A DNA stretch of 22,843 bases from Erysipelotrichaceae bacterium (GCA_019415435.1 DXZE01000034.1:1-22843), one strand, 5' to 3'; numbered from the stretch's first letter, positions 7,391 through 15,922 are shown. The notes: a model not told the origin generated them from the sequence alone. A program made the numbers and translations.

Positions 7391-8703
7391 GATTGTGATT
7401 CCTCCTGTATTTCATCACCTATCAGATTCTGACCAGCTGTCTTTGTAATGATGACGCTGGTAAATGTTCCTACTTCATGATCTTTACATGGATGAAAGCG
7501 GATATTGCCATCAACATTATCCGGTGCCATTTTCCATGTTCTGCCAACAAACATATGTGTTAACGGATCATATCTTTCAATCAATACAGTTTCTGTATGT
7601 CCGATTTCCCTGCTTAATCTTTCTTCCGCAATACCTTCCTGTATGGACATAATCTCAGCCTTTCTTCTCTCTTTTTCTTCAGGACTGACATTATCATCCA
7701 TATCATAGGCAGCTGTACCCTCTTCTCTGGAATACGTAAATACCCCAAGATGATCCCAGCCGATTTCCTTCACCAGGGAAACATTTTCTTCATGTTCTTC
7801 TAATGTTTCACCAGGGAAGCCTGTAATTAATGTAGTTCTGAGCACTGCATCAGGTATTTCTTCACGGATTTTATGTACTCTGGAAAGTATCTGGGCACGG
7901 CTGGTCTTACGACGCATTCTTTTTAATACGGCATCACTGCCATGCTGGGTAGGAATATCAAAATACGGTAATACATGGCGGCTGGTCCTGATTGTTTCAA
8001 TCAGATCATCCGGCATCTCATCCGGATACATATAAAGCATACGGATCCAGCGGATACCATCTATCTGATCCAGTTCTTTTAATAATTCGGAAAGATGAGA
8101 ACGATTATCCCAATCATACCCATATCTTGTACAATCCTGTGCAACAAGCGTAATTTCCTGTACACCACTATCCGCAAGCCGCTTAGCTTCTTTTAAAACA
8201 TCAGGCATCGGCTGACTGTGCAGATTGCCTCTGATAAATGGAATTGCACAGAAAGCACAGCGGTTATTGCAGCCATCACTGATCGAAAGATAAGCCATCC
8301 ATAGCTTGCCTGATAATACCCTTGGAGCTAAACCATAGTTATTGCTGATATGCACGCCCAATTCTTCGGAAAGAATAGATCCGATACGGGCATATTCATC
8401 GATGGATATAAAACGGTCTACTTCCGGCATTTCTTTTTCAAGCTGAGGTTTATATCTTTTGGCAAGACATCCCATGACAATCAGCTTCTTTAGATTTCTT
8501 TTCTTCAAGTCAGCCACATCCAGAATTGTTTCAATTGCTTCTGATTTGGCAGATTCAATAAACCCACATGTATTAATGATGATGGCATCCGCATCATCAT
8601 ATGATGTCACAATTTCCTGGTCTGCCTGTTTTAAAAGACCAAGCACATTTTCTGTATCTACAAGATTTTTGGCACAGCCAAGTGATATCATTCCGATTTT
8701 CAT
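7387..8703 (-). CDS. rimO: ribosomal protein uS12 methylthiotransferase RimO
   Basis: A 438-residue radical SAM enzyme that adds a methylthio group to an aspartate of ribosomal protein S12. The N-terminal UPF0004 domain shows MISLGCAKNLVDTE, IINTCGFIESAKSEAI and VMGCLAKRY, which bring the three cysteines of the auxiliary cluster. The radical SAM motif is CNNRCAFC within SISDGCNNRCAFCAIPFIRG. A C-terminal TRAM domain follows (about 375-438). The IPFIRG and SLGCAKN signatures favour RimO over the tRNA enzyme MiaB. The ribosome-binding site is AAGGAACC and a -10 box lies just upstream. It is first in a two-gene operon with the ROK kinase. Confidence 0.96.
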   Translation of the reverse strand: MKIGMISLGCAKNLVDTENVLGLLKQADQEIVTSYDDADAIIINTCGFIESAKSEAIETILDVADLKKRNLKKLIVMGCLAKRYKPQLEKEMPEVDRFISIDEYARIGSILSEELGVHISNNYGLAPRVLSGKLWMAYLSISDGCNNRCAFCAIPFIRGNLHSQPMPDVLKEAKRLADSGVQEITLVAQDCTRYGYDWDNRSHLSELLKELDQIDGIRWIRMLYMYPDEMPDDLIETIRTSRHVLPYFDIPTQHGSDAVLKRMRRKTSRAQILSRVHKIREEIPDAVLRTTLITGFPGETLEEHEENVSLVKEIGWDHLGVFTYSREEGTAAYDMDDNVSPEEKERRKAEIMSIQEGIAEERLSREIGHTETVLIERYDPLTHMFVGRTWKMAPDNVDGNIRFHPCKDHEVGTFTSVIITKTAGQNLIGDEIQEESQS

Positions 8704-8733
8704 TATTTGGTTCCTTTTATTTCTTACTTATTC

Positions 8734-8739
8734 ATTATA
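8734..8739 (-). promoter_or_regulatory. -10 box of the rimO promoter
   Basis: The minus strand reads TATAAT 30 bp upstream of the rimO start. No clear -35 hexamer is seen. The leader would be about 24 nt. Confidence 0.5.
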
Positions 8740-8776
8740 CTGCAAAGACATTGTTCAGATTAACGGATAGACATAA

Positions 8777-8799
8777 AAAAACGGGAAATTCCCGTTTTT
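8777..8799 (-). terminator. terminator of pepC
   Basis: A perfect 11-bp inverted repeat, AAAAACGGGAA and TTCCCGTTTTT, follows the pepC stop directly. On the minus strand the stem runs into seven T. Confidence 0.9.
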
Positions 8800-8800
8800 G

Positions 8801-10126
8801 TTAGTCCGCAAGTGTTCCGAACGGATCCCATGGAGCCAGTTCAGCCGGCTTTTCCTGTAAGGCATTTAATGCCTTTTCAGAAAGGAACTTACGGTTTACA
8901 GCAGCGACATAGACATATTTATCAAACCATGTGTCACTGCCCGTAAAATAGCCCTTATTGGCGATCTTGTCGCCCCATGAGTTTTCAATCTTCCATCTGT
9001 CAGGATTACCATTTTCATCGAGATTGACACCAGTGAATACCATGGCATGGTTCATGGCTGACTGTCTTGCGTCAAGCATTTCAGCCTTACTCATATCTAA
9101 ATGCATATCAAATGTATGCTCATAGTCATTCTGTTCATCATCCCAAAGACCGGTGTCTCTATCACTGTCTGGACCACAATCGCATCCAAACCATACCGTC
9201 TCACCACTCTTGAGCTGTTCTACACATGCCTTCTTGAATTCATCCATTGGCAGATTCAGTAATGAAATGGCATTCCCACCTTCTACATTACCAAGATACT
9301 TTACGGTAAATGTCTTGTAGTATGGCTTATCGGCAGTAGGACCATTGATGACATTAATATAATCATCGATATCAACGCCCAGATACTTTTCATACATCTG
9401 TTTCGGTGTGACATGATATTCCGCATGAGCTTTATCATCCTTGTCATAATACTGGAATGTAAACTCCTTTGGCGGTAAGCCGAAGCAATCCGCAATCAGT
9501 GTATAGATTTCAGAAAGAGCTTCCTTGCGGATCTTTTCAATCTCTTCTGCGTTGCCTTTTGCTTTTCTGCTGTCGATGACAAATTTTCTGAGTCTTCTGT
9601 TCAGAAGACCATTCATTTTACCTGTATGAGAAGACTGGTATGTTTCCGGCATAGCTGTCTTAGGGCAGATGCCGTATTTCTTTACAAGTGACTGAACCAT
9701 ATTCCATTGTCCGCCATCTCCTACAGCCTGTTCTAACAGGAAACGCATGGTTTCAGAGTCAATTGGAGAGTCCATCTCCTGTAAGGTACAGTTCATGAAC
9801 CAGTTTGCTTTTTCAAGTTTGTCATAGAACGCAATATAATTCTGCGAAAGTTCAAAATTCTTAATGTTGTATTTCTTTGCGATCATTTCTCTTAATACAT
9901 TCATGGAAGAGAAAATCCAGCAGCGGCCTGACTGTTCCTGGTTTGTGACAGGAAGTGTTTTCAAGTCAATTGAGAATATTGCAGGATTATCTGCTACAGC
10001 TTCCAGACGTCTTGAAATAGTACCAATGTCATTTTTAGTTAATGCATTTCTGACGACTCTGGCTTTTTCATCTTTTTCATATGTACTTCTTAATGCATTC
10101 AGATCTTTTTCTTCTAATACGTTCAT
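8801..10126 (-). CDS. pepC: aminopeptidase C (bleomycin hydrolase family, C1B)
   Basis: A 441-residue cytoplasmic cysteine aminopeptidase. The start MNVLEEKDLNALRS is chosen because GGGAGG lies just before it; the frame stays open 29 codons further upstream, but that stretch lacks a ribosome-binding site and overlaps the intergenic gap. The catalytic cysteine is Cys69 in NQEQSGRCWIFSSMN. The histidine is His360 in AMNHAMVFTGVN and the asparagine is Asn382 in IENSWGD. The length matches the family, which forms hexamers with the active sites inside and trims peptides from the N-terminus. The C-terminus ends WDPFGTLAD; this tail normally reaches into the active site and blocks endopeptidase activity. 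The upstream zinc-ribbon gene ends 28 bp before this start, so the two probably share a transcript. Confidence 0.95.
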   Translation of the reverse strand: MNVLEEKDLNALRSTYEKDEKARVVRNALTKNDIGTISRRLEAVADNPAIFSIDLKTLPVTNQEQSGRCWIFSSMNVLREMIAKKYNIKNFELSQNYIAFYDKLEKANWFMNCTLQEMDSPIDSETMRFLLEQAVGDGGQWNMVQSLVKKYGICPKTAMPETYQSSHTGKMNGLLNRRLRKFVIDSRKAKGNAEEIEKIRKEALSEIYTLIADCFGLPPKEFTFQYYDKDDKAHAEYHVTPKQMYEKYLGVDIDDYINVINGPTADKPYYKTFTVKYLGNVEGGNAISLLNLPMDEFKKACVEQLKSGETVWFGCDCGPDSDRDTGLWDDEQNDYEHTFDMHLDMSKAEMLDARQSAMNHAMVFTGVNLDENGNPDRWKIENSWGDKIANKGYFTGSDTWFDKYVYVAAVNRKFLSEKALNALQEKPAELAPWDPFGTLAD

Positions 10127-10154
10127 ATTTTCCTCCCTTTTTCTGAATATCAAG

Positions 10155-10559
10155 TCAGCTCTTCCTGTCAAATTCCTGATGGCAGGAAGGACATGTGATC
10201 GTGATTTTTCCATGTCCCTTAGGGACTCTTGTTATCTGCAGGCAATGCGGGCATACATAATACCTGTGCTTATGATCTTTTAATGAAGACATACATGCCC
10301 GAAAATGCCTGCGGATAAATAACAGAACACGCAGAAAGTTATCATTCTCATGCGTTCTTTTAACAATATTCTTTGAAAACATGCGGTATATTGCCAGAAT
10401 AAAGAGAATGTCCGCAATCACCGCAAGGACATACAGATGCGGTAAGAAAGCATCTATGATAGACAGGATTAAACCAAGGAATATCATAAACCTGCTTAAC
10501 TGGTCTGTACCGTATCTTCCCTGCATGAATTTCATTAACTTCATCATGAATTTCTGCAT
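10155..10559 (-). CDS. two-helix membrane protein with C-terminal zinc ribbon
   Basis: A 134-residue protein with a GGGAG ribosome-binding site. After a basic N-terminus (MQKFMMKLMKFMQGRYG) come two hydrophobic segments at about residues 24-40 and 42-60. A basic linker follows, and then a zinc ribbon formed by CPHC and CPSC (about 102-127). This points to a membrane-anchored protein with a cytoplasmic zinc-binding tail. It is not recognised as a named family. It has its own -10 box and lies 28 bp upstream of pepC, so pepC may be expressed from this promoter. A role together with the peptidase is only suggested by position. Confidence 0.75.
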   Translation of the reverse strand: MQKFMMKLMKFMQGRYGTDQLSRFMIFLGLILSIIDAFLPHLYVLAVIADILFILAIYRMFSKNIVKRTHENDNFLRVLLFIRRHFRACMSSLKDHKHRYYVCPHCLQITRVPKGHGKITITCPSCHQEFDRKS

Positions 10560-10583
10560 ATAAAACTCCCGCTACAGTAAATC

Positions 10584-10589
10584 ATTATA
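10584..10589 (-). promoter_or_regulatory. -10 box upstream of the zinc-ribbon protein and pepC
   Basis: The minus strand reads CAGTATAATGA, the same context as the rimO -10 box, 25 bp upstream of the start codon. The -35 region is T-rich without a clear hexamer. Confidence 0.5.
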
Positions 10590-10640
10590 CTGTTATATGA
10601 AAAAAATGAAATGAGAATGACCTGTATGTCACAAATGAAA

Positions 10641-10670
10641 ATGGATAAAGTACATTCGTACCTTATCCAT
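10641..10670 (-). terminator. terminator of the adhesin-sortase operon
   Basis: Arms ATGGATAAAGTAC and GTACCTTATCCAT pair over 13 positions with one mismatch and a 4-nt loop. It follows the sortase stop by 4 nt, and TTTTCATTT comes next on the minus strand. Confidence 0.85.
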
Positions 10671-10674
10671 GAAA

Positions 10675-11454
10675 TCATATTGATGTACGTTTTATCTTTT
10701 TTGCGATGACAAGCAGGCGGATATCTTTACTATCCCTGACACAGGTCTGCAGAATACAGAAACTGTCATTCTGATTCAAAGTATGAAATGGTTTAATGCA
10801 GTTGATTGTATCCGCATACGCTATCCATTTTTCAAAAGATTCTGATTCTTCAAAATGAGAACATCTCTGATCAAATGCATGTGTCTGTATGTCATAGCGC
10901 ATGACATGCGTAATTTCATAGTATCGGATTTCATGTTCCAATAGTATGGAAAAGAATCTGTTATTTTCATATGTATCCTGATCCGTTAATGAGGTCAATG
11001 GCGAAAACATACTTGTCTGATCATAAAAGACATTGTGTCCATACAGGAGTATACCCTGATTGTACAGTCTGTCCTGCTGGTCCATAAATACTGTCCCACA
11101 AGAGTTCTCCTTGCCTAGAAAGTCGGTATGCAGGTATTTCTGATTGTCTGATGTCTGTACAACTGGTAATGCAATCAGATTATTATCAAAGCTAAGCCAG
11201 CCGATAAAATCAGAATTTATATCATGCATGCTTTGCCAGGCGGTGTGAGAAGAAGATGGCATGTCTTTCTTCAGATCCTGTACAATCTTCTTCTCTTTTA
11301 TGACATCACTTTCTACCTGTATATGGGGTATTTCATACAACACCAGCAATGAACATATACCGGCAATAAAAGTCAGAATTACATGTTTGTTTTTCTGTTT
11401 AAGCATACGCATACAATCAGACTGCACATAAATGCGCCCATCCATTCCATCCAT
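10675..11454 (-). CDS. srtB: class B sortase
   Basis: A membrane-anchored transpeptidase that cleaves a sorting signal and links the protein to peptidoglycan or to another subunit. With the most upstream ATG it has 259 residues. The signal anchor is at about 23-42, and the sortase B core follows: LYGHN with His140, LQTCV with Cys238 (TLxTC in most sortases) and Arg246 in DIRLLVIAKK. The start is uncertain: ATGs at 11454, 11445, 11412 and 11406 and a GTG at 11427 are possible, and none has a good Shine-Dalgarno. In every case the gene overlaps the 3' end of the adhesin gene (stop at 11379), so translation probably depends on ribosomes finishing the adhesin. Position and overlap make the adhesin its likely substrate. 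Confidence 0.92.
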   Translation of the reverse strand: MDGMDGRIYVQSDCMRMLKQKNKHVILTFIAGICSLLVLYEIPHIQVESDVIKEKKIVQDLKKDMPSSSHTAWQSMHDINSDFIGWLSFDNNLIALPVVQTSDNQKYLHTDFLGKENSCGTVFMDQQDRLYNQGILLYGHNVFYDQTSMFSPLTSLTDQDTYENNRFFSILLEHEIRYYEITHVMRYDIQTHAFDQRCSHFEESESFEKWIAYADTINCIKPFHTLNQNDSFCILQTCVRDSKDIRLLVIAKKIKRTSI

Positions 11455-14400
11455 GTCATACGTCTGATAATGGAAGTCCCGGTATCTACCTCTGCAGTAT
11501 CCAGTATTTCAACCGGTAATGGATCCTCTTTGACAAAACCCTGTTCCTCTTCAGCACGAATATGGAATGTTTCATTAGTGATGGTGTAACCTTCTGGTGC
11601 CTTTGTTTCCTTAACGTAATAGCCTTCCTTTGTGTATGGAAGTACAAATTCTGCATAACCATCTTTATCGGTTGTTAATACCAGTTCTTTGCCAGTGTCA
11701 TCTGTGACAGGCTGCTGTGTACTATTGTAGTAAACCTTCACTTCACAATTACTGAGACTATGGTTTATATGATCGGCATCTGCCTTATGGATACGAATGA
11801 AAACATCAGCCGGCTTGTCAGACATAACAATGCATTGCGGTTGAGCCATCGTACCGGTTACCGTAAAGGTAACATCTTCTGCCTTTTCATAGCCATGCGG
11901 TGCCTTTTCTTCATGAAGAATATATGTCTCGCCACCCTTCAGAAATGAACTGATCTCTCTGCCTTCTGTGTCTTTAAAGACACCCGTCGATTCTTCATCA
12001 GATATCAGAGAACAAATCAGATTGCCGGACATATCAAGAACAGATAATTCTGCCCCGGCAAGAGGTGTTCCCTTCTCATCTGTTTTCAGGAAGGAAAGAG
12101 CTACGGTTTCATCTATCATATTGATAAGACTGGTGGATCCATTGCCTTCTAAAGGTACGGTAAACTGTATTTCTGCGGCCTGATGAATGCCATTGATCCA
12201 TTCGGTTTCCAAAAGAATATATGTTCTTCCTGCAATCAGGGAAGATAGTGCATGCGGTTTATCATCTGTGTCCCATTCTTCAATCAATGTACCGCTTTCC
12301 TTATCCTTTACCTGCAGATGCACCCCAGCAACAGGCTTGCTGGTATCATCCATCTTGTATACTTCATAGCGAACAGGATGATCCACCATGGCTATTGTGA
12401 CCAACTCATCTTTTTCTGGTTTTAATGGAACTGTAAAGGAAACTTCTGAACTGCGGTAATAACCATCTGGGGAAAATGTTTCTCTGATCCGGTAGGAATG
12501 ACCGGCATGAAGTAAGGATGATATATCATGGACATCGGTTATGGAATCCCATTCATCCAATACAGTTTCACTATCTGTTTCTAATAACTGCAGATGTGCA
12601 CCAGCAAGTAAATTTCCGTCTTCATCTGTTTTCTTTACCGCATAGCGGATTGGGGCATCTTTCATTGTTACAGATGGGATTTCAGATGGGTTCTGATTTT
12701 TCTGTACAGTAAATTCAATATCATCTGACTGATAGAAACCGTTAATTGTTTCTGTCTCCTTCAGGATGTATGTTTTGCCTTCATTCAGAAGATAACCCAC
12801 TTCAATATCCTGATCCGGTAATGTTTTCCAGCTGCCGACTGGTTTACCGGTTTCTTTATCAATGATTTCAAGAACGATATCCGCTAATGGATTGCCATCT
12901 GTATCTGTCTTTCTGACTTTATAGAAAATGTTATTGTCAATTGCCTGAATATGGACTGGTTCACTGGTGCCATGTTCTGGAATCTGGAAGGAAACATCTT
13001 CGGCCAGATAATGACCGGTTGGAGCCTTTGTTTCATGCAGTAGATACGTATGACCTATGATCATGCCGGTTAATCTTTCAGACGCTTCTGTTGTCACAAA
13101 GGTCTGAATCATTTTTTTACCATCAGTAATGTCATAAAGCTCCATCTGCGCCCCAGCAACCGGGACACCATTTTCATCTACCTTATCAGCCAGATAGATA
13201 ATACTGTTATCCTGAGCAGTAATCGTAATAACAGAATCATCATGGTAATCAGGAACGGTAAACAGTTTCTCTTCCATCGTGTATCTGCCATCAGGTGTTC
13301 TGTTTTCAATAAGACGATACGTATGTCCTCTTTCTAACTGTCCGGTTACAGCTGGTTCAATACCGGTTGTAAAGCGGTATACTTCACGATTATTATCACT
13401 TACATCCAGTATCACTAATTCTGCTTTCTCAACCGGATCCCCTTTTTCATCTACCTTGGCAAAACGGTATGTAATATGATTATCAACGACTTTCAGATCC
13501 GTCATTTTATTGTCAGATGGTGCATGATACGGGACTGTAAAGTTAAGATTCTCGGCCAGATAATACTTTGTAGAAGCATTGTTTTCTACAATGGCATAGG
13601 AATGACCAACATGTAAGTAAGAGCCAATACTGCGGGAATTACCATCCGTGATCCATGGGTTGCCATATGCATCCTTCATTTCTACAAGCACTGCATCTCC
13701 ATTTGTAATGTCATACAGAGCCAGTTCTGCCCCTTTGACACACTGTCCGTTTTCATCTTCTTTTAAAACCTGATACAGGATTTTATCATCATTAGTCATG
13801 ACGATCCGATCATCCGGAAAGCTGTCTGCAGTAATTGTATAGGTAGCCTCTTTGCAATAATAGCCGTCTGGTGCATCTGTTTCTGAGAATGTATATGTAT
13901 TGCCTACCTGCAGATTTATCGGGTGTCCTGAACCATCTGTAGTCCACTCAGATACCTGCTGGCCATTGGTACTTGCATGAATGAGAGCGCCAGACATACT
14001 GTTTCCATTTTCATCAACTTTTTCAAATGTAAACGGACGATCTTTGACGGAAAGGGAAATAGATGCTTTCTTTACGGATACATCACCGGAAACGATCAGT
14101 TTCTGGGCATCTGGTTTCTTCTCATTTCCATAAAGCATAATCGGCACATTGGCAAATCTTGTTGTATAGATTTCAGATTGAAAAGAAGCTCTTCCCTGTA
14201 CATCTGCCCTGTCACAGCTCACATAGAACACCCCATCTGTTTCAGTTGGATTAACTTCCTGATTATTTTCATTCAGAAAGACAATATTGTTTTTCTCTAC
14301 CTGTTGATAGGAAGATAATGCATGATTACGGTCGGTTATTTTATACAGTCTTTTGGCTGTGATATCCGCATGTACATCATTACCAGTACTGACAAGATCG

Positions 14401-14945
14401 ACATTATCAGTCATATCATGAATGACAAAGTCTGGTGTTTTACGATAGTTATCTATGGAAGCTCTGATTTCCTGTTCAGCAGCTTTTACAGAACTGTCAT
14501 TGCTGCCCCAGTCTACATATGTAGCCCCGACTTCTTTCCAGATAATGGATTGGGCCGCCGCATAATACACGGTATCATTACGGCCTGCATACCCTTGTCC
14601 AAAAGCACTTGCCAGAATGATCGTTTCTTTTCCCGTTGCATCTACGGCATTCCAATCCGCTACTGCCTGGGAGGCATAGACGTCATCATAGCTGATCATA
14701 ATGCCAGGCTCTACGCAATACGTCTGGCGGCCGTTATACATCTTGTGCGTTAATCTGGCAGAAGACAATACCCCTGCCTTATTCCGTACTGAATAGTAAT
14801 AGTTGGTTCTCTCTGAACAGTCCACAGCATCCGCATTGACAATATTGTTACCAGTCAATGAAAAGCAAATTAATAAGGCTGTTAATACGCGTAATAGTTT
14901 TTGTAATTTCTTTGGGATTATGAATCTTTTCTTCTTATCGAACAT
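11379..14945 (-). CDS. cell-wall-anchored thioester adhesin with nine CnaB/SpaA-like domains
   Basis: The start MFDKKKRFII is chosen for its GAGGTG site; the frame opens 18 codons earlier without one. This gives 1188 residues. A signal peptide (1-38, ending NIVNA) is followed by a thioester domain: Cys77 in TYCVEPG and Gln132 in AAAQSIIW are placed as in TQXA/thioester adhesins, which bind host surfaces covalently. From about 303 to 1151 come nine SpaA/CnaB-type domains of roughly 90 residues, each with Lys near its start, a Glu in an E-T/E-N motif and Asp or Asn at its end. The C-terminus has VDTG (1153-1156), a hydrophobic stretch and the basic tail NRKTNM, a sorting signal of unusual type. 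The overlapping class B sortase gene probably anchors it. The host ligand cannot be predicted. Confidence 0.9.
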   Translation of the reverse strand: MFDKKKRFIIPKKLQKLLRVLTALLICFSLTGNNIVNADAVDCSERTNYYYSVRNKAGVLSSARLTHKMYNGRQTYCVEPGIMISYDDVYASQAVADWNAVDATGKETIILASAFGQGYAGRNDTVYYAAAQSIIWKEVGATYVDWGSNDSSVKAAEQEIRASIDNYRKTPDFVIHDMTDNVDLVSTGNDVHADITAKRLYKITDRNHALSSYQQVEKNNIVFLNENNQEVNPTETDGVFYVSCDRADVQGRASFQSEIYTTRFANVPIMLYGNEKKPDAQKLIVSGDVSVKKASISLSVKDRPFTFEKVDENGNSMSGALIHASTNGQQVSEWTTDGSGHPINLQVGNTYTFSETDAPDGYYCKEATYTITADSFPDDRIVMTNDDKILYQVLKEDENGQCVKGAELALYDITNGDAVLVEMKDAYGNPWITDGNSRSIGSYLHVGHSYAIVENNASTKYYLAENLNFTVPYHAPSDNKMTDLKVVDNHITYRFAKVDEKGDPVEKAELVILDVSDNNREVYRFTTGIEPAVTGQLERGHTYRLIENRTPDGRYTMEEKLFTVPDYHDDSVITITAQDNSIIYLADKVDENGVPVAGAQMELYDITDGKKMIQTFVTTEASERLTGMIIGHTYLLHETKAPTGHYLAEDVSFQIPEHGTSEPVHIQAIDNNIFYKVRKTDTDGNPLADIVLEIIDKETGKPVGSWKTLPDQDIEVGYLLNEGKTYILKETETINGFYQSDDIEFTVQKNQNPSEIPSVTMKDAPIRYAVKKTDEDGNLLAGAHLQLLETDSETVLDEWDSITDVHDISSLLHAGHSYRIRETFSPDGYYRSSEVSFTVPLKPEKDELVTIAMVDHPVRYEVYKMDDTSKPVAGVHLQVKDKESGTLIEEWDTDDKPHALSSLIAGRTYILLETEWINGIHQAAEIQFTVPLEGNGSTSLINMIDETVALSFLKTDEKGTPLAGAELSVLDMSGNLICSLISDEESTGVFKDTEGREISSFLKGGETYILHEEKAPHGYEKAEDVTFTVTGTMAQPQCIVMSDKPADVFIRIHKADADHINHSLSNCEVKVYYNSTQQPVTDDTGKELVLTTDKDGYAEFVLPYTKEGYYVKETKAPEGYTITNETFHIRAEEEQGFVKEDPLPVEILDTAEVDTGTSIIRRMTWMEWMGAFMCSLIVCVCLNRKTNM
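11382..11492 (-). other. non-canonical cell-wall sorting signal
   Basis: Encodes EVDTGTS, a hydrophobic segment (MEWMGAFMCSLIVCVCL) and NRKTNM at the C-terminus of the adhesin. The order is that of an LPXTG signal, but the pentapeptide reads EVDTG, with neither the Leu-Pro of sortase A signals nor the Asn-Pro common in sortase B signals. Confidence 0.7.
11493..14039 (-). repeat. nine tandem CnaB/SpaA-like domain repeats (protein level)
   Basis: Predicted isopeptide triads (Lys/Glu/acceptor, adhesin numbering) are: 309/355/Asn385, 395/454/Asp488, 497/547/Asp579, 588/638/Asp670, 679/730/Asp763, 772/822/Asp855, 864/913/Asp945, 954/1012/Asp1043 and 1054/1113/Asp1149. Typical units read KTDEDGNLLAGAHLQL, then HSYRIRETFSPDGYY, then IAMVDHPV. 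The units differ clearly in sequence, so they are not a recent duplication. Confidence 0.85.
14550..14717 (-). other. thioester-forming segment of the adhesin
   Basis: Encodes Cys77 (TYCVEPG) to Gln132 (YYAAAQSIIW). In thioester domains the cysteine and glutamine side chains join into a reactive internal bond. Both residues sit in the expected local context, including the Gln-x-x-x-Trp pattern. Confidence 0.75.
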
Positions 14946-15012
14946 AACGTTCACCTCGTTTCTGTTCATATATATGGAGAAAAAAGTCAAAACCCTCAAA
15001 AATTATAAAAAA

Positions 15013-15039
15013 ACTGACATTATTTTTTCTAATGTCAGT
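15013..15039 (-). terminator. terminator of purC
   Basis: Arms ACTGACATT and AATGTCAGT form a perfect 9-bp stem with a 9-nt loop. Seven T follow on the minus strand. It also separates purC from the adhesin gene. The remaining roughly 65 bp before the adhesin start are AT-rich, with a possible TATAAT but no promoter that can be assigned confidently. Confidence 0.88.
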
Positions 15040-15046
15040 CATTACT

Positions 15047-15922
15047 TTAAATATTGAGTGTTTTACCAGTGATGATATGAAAAGCCTCAAGGTACTTCTG
15101 GATTGTCTTATCAATGACATCCTGCGGCAGATTATAGTCACTATCCGGATGCTGTTTCAGCCAATCTCTGACAAACTGTTTATCAAAGGATGGCTGACTG
15201 TGACCCGGCTCATAGCCTTCAGCTGGCCAGAAGCGGGATGAATCAGGAGTAAGCATTTCATCCCCTAAGATGATTTCACCATCTTCATTTAATCCGAATT
15301 CAAACTTTGTATCAGCGATGATGATACCTCTGCTTCTGGCATAGTCTGCACATTTATTATACAGGGCAATGGTATAATCTCTGATCTTCTCAGCATATTC
15401 CTGACCATGCTGAGGGAATATATCAGAAAGAACTTCAACCGAACGTTCAAAAGAAATATTTTCATCATGATCGCCAAGTGCTGCCTTGGTAGATGGTGTA
15501 TAGATTGGTTCCGGAAGCTTGTCGCATTCCTTTAATCCTTCAGGAAGCTTAATACCGCAGACTGTACCATCTTTCTGGTAAGAAACCCATCCGCTGCCAG
15601 TAATATAGCCGCGGACAATGCATTCAATTGGAATCATTTTCAGTTTTTTACATAACATGGAATTTCCATCAAACTCTGGTTTTCTGAAGAATTCAGGCAT
15701 GTCATTCACATCTGTAGATATCATGTGGTTTTTGACAATGTCTTTTGTGTAATCAAACCAGAAACGGGACATCTGTGTTAAAACGGTACCTTTTTTTGTG
15801 ACTTTGTTTTTCAGAATGACATCAAATGCGGAAATACGATCTGTCGCAACCATTACGAGATTATCGCCAATATCGTAAATCTCACGTACTTTGCCTTCTT
15901 TAACCGGTGTGTATTCTTTCAT
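15047..15922 (-). CDS. purC: SAICAR synthase (phosphoribosylaminoimidazole-succinocarboxamide synthase)
   Basis: A 291-residue enzyme of de novo purine synthesis that joins aspartate to CAIR using ATP. The start MKEYTPVKEGKVREIYD has GGAGGAG directly upstream; the ATG four codons earlier overlaps that site and is less likely. Family motifs are KVREIYDIGDNLVMVATDRISAFD, IPIECIVRGYITGSGW and the C-terminal IIIADTKFEFGL followed by DEMLTPDSSRFWP. The length is that of the longer (about 290-residue) subgroup rather than the 235-residue Bacillus type. It stands alone: no other pur gene lies in the window. It has its own extended -10 promoter and a strong terminator, so it is probably a single-gene transcript. 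No purine riboswitch fits in the 22-nt leader. Confidence 0.96.
   Translation of the reverse strand: MKEYTPVKEGKVREIYDIGDNLVMVATDRISAFDVILKNKVTKKGTVLTQMSRFWFDYTKDIVKNHMISTDVNDMPEFFRKPEFDGNSMLCKKLKMIPIECIVRGYITGSGWVSYQKDGTVCGIKLPEGLKECDKLPEPIYTPSTKAALGDHDENISFERSVEVLSDIFPQHGQEYAEKIRDYTIALYNKCADYARSRGIIIADTKFEFGLNEDGEIILGDEMLTPDSSRFWPAEGYEPGHSQPSFDKQFVRDWLKQHPDSDYNLPQDVIDKTIQKYLEAFHIITGKTLNI

Noticed and set aside
10127..10213. N-terminal extension of pepC by 29 residues
   Set aside because: No Shine-Dalgarno before the upstream ATG, whereas GGGAGG precedes the internal ATG at 10126; the extension also overlaps the previous gene and does not look like PepC.
9864..10283. 139-codon plus-strand open frame spanning the pepC 5' end
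   Set aside because: Runs antisense across pepC and the zinc-ribbon gene, both of which have motifs and ribosome-binding sites.
14322..14753. 143-codon plus-strand open frame inside the adhesin gene
   Set aside because: Antisense to the thioester domain coding region, which has clear motifs; no ribosome-binding site or family resemblance.
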